Shown: positions 1 to 5,302 of the stretch, in pieces
How the letters are laid out: each line of letters starts with the position of its first letter
How positions within the stretch are numbered: position 1 is the first letter of the stretch
NCBI GenBank assembly: GCA_038222915.1
Contig: JBBRHH010000035.1
Location: 1-20,507 of the forward strand
Length of the DNA: 20,507 bases
Source of the DNA: JBBRHH01 sp038222915
GTDB lineage: Bacteria; Planctomycetota; Phycisphaerae; Tepidisphaerales; Tepidisphaeraceae
Reading direction: 5' to 3'
The notes under the pieces: generated by a model
What the model saw: the letters and a program-made list of their open reading frames with translations, nothing else
Told to the model about the DNA's origin: nothing
Databases searched by the model: none
Program-made: the position numbers and the translations under genes

Positions 1-237
1 GAGGGGTTCGAAATTAGAAGATTGGCAGTGTTGGCTGCGTGTGCGATGACGCGACTTCCCCTGCGTCGTCATGTTTGCCTTTCTCCTGGCTCGTTGGCCT
101 TGAGAGTGTTTGTGCCCTGCGATTCTGGTGATAGGTGCTGAGTGGTGAAAATAACATTTTTATGCGGGGGTGCAAATTTTGGGCTGGCTGCGTCACGTAG
201 ATCGTGTCGGAATTACGCTTCGGGAATGGCGGCTCGA
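1..237. other. Left edge with no supported gene
   Basis: I see no convincing gene here. One plus-strand frame is open from base 1 to the stop at 139-141, but its translation is arginine- and cysteine-rich and matches nothing I recognise. The stretch around 144-180 is AT-rich compared with the rest, as expected for intergenic DNA. A 6-base inverted repeat (46-51 with 67-72) has no T-run after it and is not a credible terminator. The end of an upstream gene outside the window cannot be excluded. Confidence 0.5.
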
Positions 238-316
238 ATTGACATGCGTTGGCGTGTACGATCTTCTGTTCAAGCATGCCGCATGGTTTGTCTGATTCGC
301 GTCATTGACGATCCGG
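238..316 (+). pseudogene. Degenerate copy of the FHA gene 5' end and upstream block
   Basis: This stretch repeats 1260-1337. Bases 280-316 match 1301-1337 at 32 of 37 positions. Bases 238-272 match 1260-1294 at 24 of 35 positions, with an unbroken alignment from a shared TTGAC to a shared CGATCTTCT. An ATG at 283 aligns with the FHA start at 1304 and gives MVCLIRVIDDP against MDCLIRVIEGP. Several differences are synonymous, so the copy probably diverged as coding sequence before it was lost. Similarity stops at about 316, where unrelated sequence leads into the nucleotidyltransferase cassette. The frame from 283 stays open, without a stop, into the nucleotidyltransferase frame, so a longer fusion product is formally possible. 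I think it unlikely, because 366-561 looks coding in another frame. Confidence 0.7.
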
Positions 317-365
317 CGACGTTTGCATTCTCGCCGACTTATGTCTTTTTGAGAGAGCGATATCG

Positions 366-620
366 ATGTTCGGCGACCACGGTTTTGATCAAAGCATTCT
401 CCGGCAGATCGCGATCAACCGGGCACGGACGCCGACGGAGAGATTCCAGGCTCTTTGCGACCTGCTGGATGCCGCCCGCGCCATGGCTCCGACCGATCCT
501 GCCGCTCGTGAGCGGCAGATTCGAGTTAAGGCGGCCCGGCTGCGAGAACGGGAGGAATGGCGTGCCGAATATAGACGACTCTTTGCCGCAAACCGGTCCG
601 ACCCTGCAGCAGGCGCTTGA
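366..620 (+). CDS. Small helical protein, partner of the nucleotidyltransferase
   Basis: This 84-residue protein has no membrane segment or signal peptide. After a short N-terminus (MFGDHGFDQ) it is almost entirely predicted helix, rich in alanine, arginine and glutamate. One helix lies around residues 20-37 (TPTERFQALCDLLDAARAM) and a strongly charged one around 44-76, which includes RLREREEWRAEYRRLF. It overlaps the downstream nucleotidyltransferase by 59 bases in a different frame, so the two are probably translationally coupled. The ribosome site before the ATG is weak (GAGAG at 351-355). From memory, short helical proteins like this often precede AbiEii-like or DUF6036-like nucleotidyltransferases. 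Antitoxin or adaptor is a reasonable guess, but no known domain is visible. Confidence 0.65.
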   Translation: MFGDHGFDQSILRQIAINRARTPTERFQALCDLLDAARAMAPTDPAARERQIRVKAARLREREEWRAEYRRLFAANRSDPAAGA

Positions 621-1170
621 CGCGCTCCTGGAGGTGCTCAACAAGCACCAAGTGCGTTACGCCATCATCGGTGGCGTTGCGATGATCCAGCACACGCGGG
701 TTCGCACGACTGACGACATCGACGCACTGCTGACAATCCCCCAGATTGCGATGCGCGCATTCTTTGAATCGCTCGAAGCGCGCGGCTTCGACGTTGAACT
801 TGTAGAGAACATTCGAGAGTTTCGCGACCATGGCCTGACAACGATTCAGTTTAAGGACATTGTCATTGACCTCATGCGGCCCGCACTTCCGGCCTATGCG
901 CATGTGTTGGACCGCGCGGTGGACGCCCGGATACTTGGCCAGTCCGTTCGTATCAGTGCGGCCGAAGGGCTCGTTGTCATGAAACTGATCGCGGCACGGC
1001 CGATCGACGAGGCTGACATTCAGGATTTGCTCGCGGCTTATGGCGGCTCGCTCGATCTGGCGTACGTTCGCACCGAACTTGATTCGGTCATGGAATCAGA
1101 CGATCCGCGCCGACTGAAATTTGAGGCATGGGTCCAGAAGGCGACTGACTTGAAGTCCTTGAATCCATGA
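562..1170 (+). CDS. AbiEii/DUF6036-like nucleotidyltransferase
   Basis: This 202-residue protein has the signature of a minimal polymerase-beta-fold nucleotidyltransferase. A GG pair (residues 37-38, in YAIIGGVAMIQH) is followed by the metal-binding DxD (D52 and D54, in TTDDIDALL), and a third acidic residue is likely D103 in DIVIDLMRP. Such enzymes move a nucleotide onto RNA or protein and are the toxin half of several type IV-like toxin-antitoxin pairs. The C-terminal half (AAEGLVVMKLIAARPIDEADIQDLL) is typical of AbiEii-like proteins, where the lysine is often conserved. I chose GTG 562 because GGAGG at 551-555 sits six bases upstream and the sequence turns protein-like there. The frame runs further upstream only as a shadow of the preceding gene. 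The substrate is unknown, and a toxin-antitoxin role is inferred from family and pairing. Confidence 0.8.
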   Translation: MPNIDDSLPQTGPTLQQALDALLEVLNKHQVRYAIIGGVAMIQHTRVRTTDDIDALLTIPQIAMRAFFESLEARGFDVELVENIREFRDHGLTTIQFKDIVIDLMRPALPAYAHVLDRAVDARILGQSVRISAAEGLVVMKLIAARPIDEADIQDLLAAYGGSLDLAYVRTELDSVMESDDPRRLKFEAWVQKATDLKSLNP

Positions 1171-1259
1171 GATCGCAACGGCCATGCACATTGAACGAGG
1201 TCGGCGATCCATTCGGCGGCAGTATCGGCGGGAGGGTCAAAACAAGACTCAAGCGGTCA

Positions 1260-1337
1260 ATTGACTTTCATGACGTAATACGATCTTCTTTTCACGGGAA
1301 CGCATGGATTGTTTGATTCGCGTAATTGAAGGTCCGG
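1260..1337 (+). repeat. Second copy of the duplicated FHA upstream block and start
   Basis: This is the intact partner of the degenerate copy at 238-316. It contains a TTGACT hexamer at 1261-1266, a TACGATCTTCT block at 1279-1289 and the FHA start codon at 1304. The TTGAC and CGATCTTCT blocks keep exactly the same spacing in both copies while the bases between them have diverged, which suggests a conserved promoter or regulator site. A good -10 hexamer is not obvious: TACGAT lies 12 bases after the -35-like hexamer, too close for a standard sigma-70 promoter. The rest of the gap, 1171-1259, shows nothing I can name. Confidence 0.6.
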
Positions 1338-2071
1338 ACAAGGGCGCTGAAGTGGCGTTGCCGCCGGGGTCTACGTTGATTGGGCGGGGGCCCAAGGCGC
1401 AGCTTCGGCTTTCGGCCGAGGGGGTGTCTTATGAGCATGCTGTTGTCACCCGCAGCGGTGAAGAATATTCAATCGAAAATCTGTCGGCCTCGGGGACCTT
1501 TGTTGATGATACGAAGGTGACGGGGTCGGTGAAGCTCCGGCCGCGCGGGATGATTCGCCTGGATGGGGAGACGGTGTTGCGGCTGGAATCGACGGCCGGC
1601 GAAACTGGGATGACCGGGCAGCGGTTGGCGTTGCTGGTGTCGCTGGTGGGGGTCCTGCTGATCGCTTTGGTGGTCGTGGCGATCAATCCGTTCAAAGCGC
1701 CGACGCCGGCCGATGATTGGGGCAACGCTTTTGCGGCGCTTTATCCTTGGGCGCAGGTGCAGGCGAAGGGCCATCACCTGCCGACCGGGACGGACAGCTT
1801 GTTTGTCGAGGCGTGGACGTTGGAACGGGCCGAGGATTTTCAACGATCGCAACGGCTTTGGCTGCGCTTGCAACTTTTGCTGGATAGCGCTGAGAATCAC
1901 GCTGGATTGCAGGAATCCGCGCAGGCGCATCCGGGTGCGCTGACCCGATTGTTGCATTCGACTGGCCACGCCGAGACACTGACCGACGAAGAAATGGGGG
2001 CGGCCCTGGTGCAGTTTGCGTACCGGCGTTTGAAGTGGAGCACGGCGAAAAACAACCCTGCCAAGAAGTAG
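1304..2071 (+). CDS. FHA-domain single-pass membrane protein
   Basis: This 255-residue protein begins with a forkhead-associated domain (about 1-97), a phosphothreonine reader. The key residues are present: GR at 27-28, SxxH at 42-45 (SYEH), and N59 followed by GT at 64-65 (NLSASGT). A membrane helix follows at about 107-127 (RLALLVSLVGVLLIALVVVA). The remaining 128 residues, probably outside the inner membrane, match nothing I recognise. The start gives MDCLIRVIEGPDKG, which enters the first FHA strand directly, and the upstream GGGA at 1296-1299 is a weak ribosome site. The kinase starts 11 bases downstream, so the obvious hypothesis is that this domain binds a threonine phosphorylated by that kinase. 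The same gene start exists as a degenerate copy at 238-316. Confidence 0.88.
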   Translation: MDCLIRVIEGPDKGAEVALPPGSTLIGRGPKAQLRLSAEGVSYEHAVVTRSGEEYSIENLSASGTFVDDTKVTGSVKLRPRGMIRLDGETVLRLESTAGETGMTGQRLALLVSLVGVLLIALVVVAINPFKAPTPADDWGNAFAALYPWAQVQAKGHHLPTGTDSLFVEAWTLERAEDFQRSQRLWLRLQLLLDSAENHAGLQESAQAHPGALTRLLHSTGHAETLTDEEMGAALVQFAYRRLKWSTAKNNPAKK

Positions 2072-2082
2072 GAATAGGACGC

Positions 2083-3267
2083 GTGAAGAAGCAGATCGAT
2101 CGATTTTTTCTGGGAGAGCTGCTGAGCGAGGGGGGCGGCGGTTCGGTTTATAAGGCCGAGGAGCAGTTGCCGGGAGGTGTGAAGCGTGCGGTGGCGCTGA
2201 AGGTGATGGCGGGGAACTCACGTTCCGACCCGAAAGCGGAGACGCGGTTCGCGGAAGAGGTACGGATCATGGTGGCGCTGGGAGGCCATCCAAATATCGT
2301 GACCATGTACAGTGCGGCGATCACCGATGGCACGCCGTGGATTGCACTCGAGTATCTGCCGTTGAATCTGGGGATCGAGATCACGGAACAACCCGCCGCC
2401 GTGCCGGCCGTGGTCAGAATGCTCGAGCATGTGACGCAGGGCTTGGCTGGCATGCACAGCCAGACGCCCGCGCTTCTGCACAACGACCTGAAGCCGGCCA
2501 ACATCCTTTCGGATGGGCGCGGGAGTTACAAAATCAGCGATTTTGGCGTGTCGGGTCTGGCGACGGTTGAGAAGACGCGTGTGCTGGCGACGGTGCGATA
2601 CGCCGCACCGGAACTGCTGAGCCGCGATTTTGGCAAGGTGATGCCTTCGACTGATCTGTACGCGCTGGGCCATATTGCCTTTGAGATGGCGCTGGGCGGC
2701 CGGGCGTATCGGTCGCAATTCCCGGCCGTGTTTGACGAACGCGGTTCGACCAAGGAAGCCAGCCCGGCGAAGTGGATGGCGTGGCATTGTTCGATCGGCA
2801 CGGCGCCGCCGGCCATTCATGAGGTGCGCAAGGATTTTCCACAGGGGTTGTCGGAGATCATTGCCAGACTGATGAAGAAAGATGCGGCCGAGCGATTTAG
2901 CGATGCTTCGGCGCTGTTGACTGAGTTGAAGCTGGCGGGTGGTGCATCGGCGCCGGCCCCGCCGGTGCGGATGATGGCTCCGGCAATCAGCGCCCGGCCG
3001 CAAGCCGCCCCGGCCGCTGTTCCCATGACGCCAATGCGTGCCTCGCCTGCGCCGGCTGGTGGAGGCGGTTATGCCCCGAGTGCGTCGGCCGGGGGACAGA
3101 AATATTTCATCAAGCTGCGCGGCCGGGTCAGCGGCCCGTTCGATCTGTCGGTGTTGCAAAGACAGGTGCGACAGGGGCTGGTTTCGCGGCTTCATCAGGT
3201 ATCGACCGACCAGGTCAGCTGGCTGCCGGCAGCGAGCGTGGACGGGCTGTTTGGGGGTGGGGGGTAG
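2083..3267 (+). CDS. Ser/Thr protein kinase with C-terminal GYF_2 domain
   Basis: This 394-residue soluble protein is a Hanks-type kinase. It has a glycine loop (GELLSEGGGGSVYK, about 12-24), an ATP-anchoring lysine at 40 (VALKV), a catalytic loop HNDLKPANI with D135, a DFG at 153-155, and an APE within YAAPELL at about 175. The catalytic loop reads HND rather than HRD, which makes it a non-RD kinase that may not need activation-loop phosphorylation. A proline/alanine-rich linker (about 290-335) leads to a GYF_2 domain (about 340-390), recognised by KYFIKLRGRVSGPF followed by SWLPA. GYF_2 is a bacterial peptide-binding module. Unlike many planctomycete kinases it has no membrane helix. I chose GTG 2083, with AGGA at 2070-2073 upstream; an ATG at 2035 would lie inside the FHA gene. 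Confidence 0.9.
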   Translation: MKKQIDRFFLGELLSEGGGGSVYKAEEQLPGGVKRAVALKVMAGNSRSDPKAETRFAEEVRIMVALGGHPNIVTMYSAAITDGTPWIALEYLPLNLGIEITEQPAAVPAVVRMLEHVTQGLAGMHSQTPALLHNDLKPANILSDGRGSYKISDFGVSGLATVEKTRVLATVRYAAPELLSRDFGKVMPSTDLYALGHIAFEMALGGRAYRSQFPAVFDERGSTKEASPAKWMAWHCSIGTAPPAIHEVRKDFPQGLSEIIARLMKKDAAERFSDASALLTELKLAGGASAPAPPVRMMAPAISARPQAAPAAVPMTPMRASPAPAGGGGYAPSASAGGQKYFIKLRGRVSGPFDLSVLQRQVRQGLVSRLHQVSTDQVSWLPAASVDGLFGGGG

Positions 3268-3340
3268 GACGGTCGGGATGCTTTGGTCCAAGCTCTGGCT
3301 GGAACGCGCGAGACTGGGACGCTACCATGAGGTCATGGTG

Positions 3341-3508
3341 ATGATAACCTTTGAAAATCGCGAGACGGAGCGAAAAGCGCTGGCCTTTCTGTTGGGGCGA
3401 TTTTCAGGTCGTGTATTGAAAACGGGCGAGCATTTGGTGCCGGATGCGGCGTTGCAAGCCTTGGCGGACCAGAACATCCCCTTCAGCGTGAAAGGCAATG
3501 CCAATTAG
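3341..3508 (+). CDS. Small protein of a conserved two-gene unit, apparently frameshifted
   Basis: This is a 55-residue protein of unknown function. It includes ALAFLLGRFSGRVLKTGEHL and VPDAALQALADQNIPF. I recognise the pattern from memory as the first member of a two-gene unit found in planctomycetes, cyanobacteria and others, with no assigned role. ATG 3341 has GAGG at 3329-3332 eight bases upstream; in-frame ATGs at 3335 and 3278 are alternatives. The frame ends early at TAG 3506-3508. In the next frame, from 3508, the sequence reads EQQVAAIRGAAAAPVQ and stays open to TGA 3589-3591. That is the C-terminus I expect for this family (usually with YEQ), so one missing base near 3506 probably truncates the gene or reflects a sequence error. 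The tail would overlap the next gene. Confidence 0.62.
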   Translation: MITFENRETERKALAFLLGRFSGRVLKTGEHLVPDAALQALADQNIPFSVKGNAN

Positions 3509-3532
3509 AGCAGCAGGTGGCGGCGATTCGAG

Positions 3533-3826
3533 GTGCTGCTGCCGCTCCAGTTCAACGACGGACGCGACGTCCTCGCCGAGTGGCTAGCTGACGCGGTTTT
3601 AGAGATCGTTGGCCAGTTTGGGGCTGCCAGCTACGAGACACAGCGCGTCGAAGGTCATTGGCGACACGCTGAAACTGTGTACCGCGACACCCTGGTTCGC
3701 AGTGTGGTGGATGTTCCGGACTCGGCGAAGAACAGCGCGTGGATGAAGGAATTCAAGCGGCGTTGGAAGAAGAAGCTGGAGCAACTTGATTTGTGGCTGG
3801 TGAGTTATCTTGTGAGAATTGATTGA
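3533..3826 (+). CDS. Second protein of the conserved two-gene unit, unknown function
   Basis: This 97-residue, apparently soluble protein is hypothetical. It starts MLLPLQFNDGRDV, continues with FGAASYETQRVEGHWRH and VYRDTLVRSVVDVPD, and ends in LEQLDLWLVSYLVRID. From memory the family typically reads LPLxFNDG, then FGAVSxETQ, GxWxHxGxxYRDxLVRxxVDV and QLDIWxTxYP, and it is nearly always preceded by a small protein like the one at 3341. The start is GTG 3533, because the conserved sequence begins there; AGGTGG at 3515-3520 is a poor ribosome site, so coupling to the upstream gene is likely. No enzymatic motif is visible. Placed between the kinase and the GTPase, the pair could be an inserted accessory unit rather than part of the signalling module. 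Confidence 0.7.
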   Translation: MLLPLQFNDGRDVLAEWLADAVLEIVGQFGAASYETQRVEGHWRHAETVYRDTLVRSVVDVPDSAKNSAWMKEFKRRWKKKLEQLDLWLVSYLVRID

Positions 3827-3860
3827 TTGCAAGGAAATGAGGGGCTTGGTTCTGGGGCTG

Positions 3861-3898
3861 CTGACACGTTTTGGGGTGGTGGTGAGAATGTGTAGAAT
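3861..3898 (+). promoter_or_regulatory. Candidate promoter for the GTPase-GAP1 genes
   Basis: CTGACA at 3861-3866 and GAGAAT at 3884-3889 are 17 bases apart, close to a sigma-70 layout (5/6 and 4/6 matches). A second option is TAGAAT at 3893-3898 (5/6) with a poor TTGGGG 16 bases upstream. Either would start transcription about 60-70 bases before the GTPase. The gap of 141 bases between 3826 and 3968 is the largest within the run from FHA to the 995-residue protein, so an internal promoter is plausible here. Confidence 0.35.
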
Positions 3899-3911
3899 GG
3901 CAGCGAGCGGA

Positions 3912-3928
3912 GGTGGGCGGTGCCCACC
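3912..3928. repeat. Perfect short hairpin upstream of the GTPase gene
   Basis: GGTGGGC (3912-3918) and GCCCACC (3922-3928) are exact inverted repeats around a 3-base loop. No T-run follows, so it is not a standard terminator. It lies between the candidate promoter and the preferred GTPase start at 3968, so it would fall in the 5' leader. An alternative GTG start at 3920 lies in the loop, which is one reason I do not prefer it. From memory, GTGGGC-loop-GCCCAC units can be dispersed intergenic repeats in some genomes; only one copy was noticed here. Confidence 0.6.
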
Positions 3929-3967
3929 CCCTTGTTGTGCGCGGGTAACGAAGGGCTAAGAATTATT

Positions 3968-5284
3968 GTGAGCGAACGCATTCCCAGTCATAGGCCGGTG
4001 GAGTCGGGGAGCGGGTCGGGCGAGATTCCGCTCGTTCCTTGGGTGACTTGTCCTCATTGCTGGCACGACTTTCGGCCGGAGGACAGTCTCTGGGTCTCAC
4101 AGCATGAGGATCTGATGGGGGATCCGGTTCTTAAGGAAGAGCCGCTGCGATTTTTGCCTACGCATTTTAATCTGGAGGGGCAGGCGCTGGATGCGCGGGG
4201 GATGGTTTGTCATTCGCTCGCTTGTCCGAATTGCCATCTGGTGATCCCGCGACTGCTGCTGGAAAATCCGGTAGCGTTTTTCTCGATCATCGGAAGCGTG
4301 GGAAGCGGCAAGTCGAACTTTCTGGCGTCGATGGCGTGGGAACTGCGCCAGCAGATGGCCCAGCATTTTGCGATCATGTTTGCGGATGGGGACAAGGAAG
4401 CCAATTGGATTCTGAACCGTTACGAAGAGACGCTTTTCCTGCCCGATGATCCGGATCGGCCTGTGGTGCTGGACAAGACGCGCACACAGGGTGATTTGTA
4501 CCGCTCGGTGCGGATCAACGGCCAGGAAACACAGTTGCCCAAGCCGTTTTTGTTCTCGCTGCACCCGGCCGCGGAGCATCCGCTTGTGAAGCAGCGGAGC
4601 AAGCTGGGTTCGATCCTTTGTCTGTATGACAACGCCGGCGAGCATTACAGCGTTGGGCAGGACACGGCGCTGTCGCCTGTGACGCGGCATTTGTCCAAGT
4701 CGCGGGTGCTGATGTTTTTGTTTGATCCAACGCAGGACCCGCGGTTTCGCCAGCGGTGCAAGGGGATTTCGCACGATCCGCAGATTACCGATGCGCTTCA
4801 GACGGTGCGGCAGGAGAGCATTCTGAGTGAGGCCGCGTTGCGGGTGCGGCGGCATGCGGGATTGTCGGCCTATCAGCGCTATCAGGTGCCGCTGCTGATC
4901 CTCGTCGGCAAGTCGGACATCTGGGGCTCGCTGTTGGACGAGGATATTACGACCGAGCCGATCGTCTTTGACTCGGCCGCGAACGGGACGCTTGCATCCG
5001 TCGATCTGGATCGCATTGAACAGGTTTCGAAGAAGCTGCGGGCGCTTTTGCTTCGCGTTGCGCCGGAAGTGGTGACGGTGGCCGAGGACTTTTGTGAGGA
5101 AGTCTTTTATATCCCTGTGAGCGCGCTGGGTGGTTCACCGGAGAAGAAGGCGGACAGTTCCGGGCTGTTTGTAAAGCCGCGCGATGTGCACCCGCATTGG
5201 GTCACCGCGCCGATGCTTTACTCCTATGCACGCTGGTCTTCCGGATTGATCCACGGCTTGCGTAGTGCTGTTGCCAGTTCCTAG
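3968..5284 (+). CDS. Zinc-ribbon TRAFAC-like GTPase (DO-GTPase2 type)
   Basis: This protein has 438 residues from the GTG start chosen here. Two cysteine pairs (CPHC at 28-31, CPNC at 86-89) form a likely zinc ribbon. The nucleotide-binding motifs follow in the GTPase order: P-loop GSVGSGKS (109-116), G3-like DNAGE (221-225) and G4-like GKSD (314-317, in LLILVGKSDIWG). This layout matches the double-GTPase 2 family that partners GAP1 proteins in predicted NTP-dependent regulatory and conflict systems. It has no membrane helix or signal peptide. A further GTG at 3920 would add 16 residues, but these look like translated repeat; the ribosome site for GTG 3968 is also weak (AAGGG at 3950-3954). 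The GAP1 gene starts 18 bases downstream, and the two products probably interact. GTP specificity is inferred from GKSD. Confidence 0.82.
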   Translation: MSERIPSHRPVESGSGSGEIPLVPWVTCPHCWHDFRPEDSLWVSQHEDLMGDPVLKEEPLRFLPTHFNLEGQALDARGMVCHSLACPNCHLVIPRLLLENPVAFFSIIGSVGSGKSNFLASMAWELRQQMAQHFAIMFADGDKEANWILNRYEETLFLPDDPDRPVVLDKTRTQGDLYRSVRINGQETQLPKPFLFSLHPAAEHPLVKQRSKLGSILCLYDNAGEHYSVGQDTALSPVTRHLSKSRVLMFLFDPTQDPRFRQRCKGISHDPQITDALQTVRQESILSEAALRVRRHAGLSAYQRYQVPLLILVGKSDIWGSLLDEDITTEPIVFDSAANGTLASVDLDRIEQVSKKLRALLLRVAPEVVTVAEDFCEEVFYIPVSALGGSPEKKADSSGLFVKPRDVHPHWVTAPMLYSYARWSSGLIHGLRSAVASS

Positions 5285-5302
5285 TTGCTGGTGGACGTGT
5301 CG

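Noticed and set aside
46..72. Inverted repeat ATGACG/CGTCAT as a terminator.
   Set aside because: The stem is only six bases with a 15-base loop, and no T-run follows.
142..1170. One long plus-strand frame covering the left accessory region as a single 342-residue protein.
   Set aside because: Only the part after GTG 562 looks like protein. Bases 366-561 look coding in another frame, and a good ribosome site precedes 562.
1469..2221. Long minus-strand open frames opposite the FHA and kinase genes (also 2218-3291).
   Set aside because: They are arginine-, proline- and histidine-rich translations opposite clear FHA and kinase domains, typical of high-GC shadow frames.
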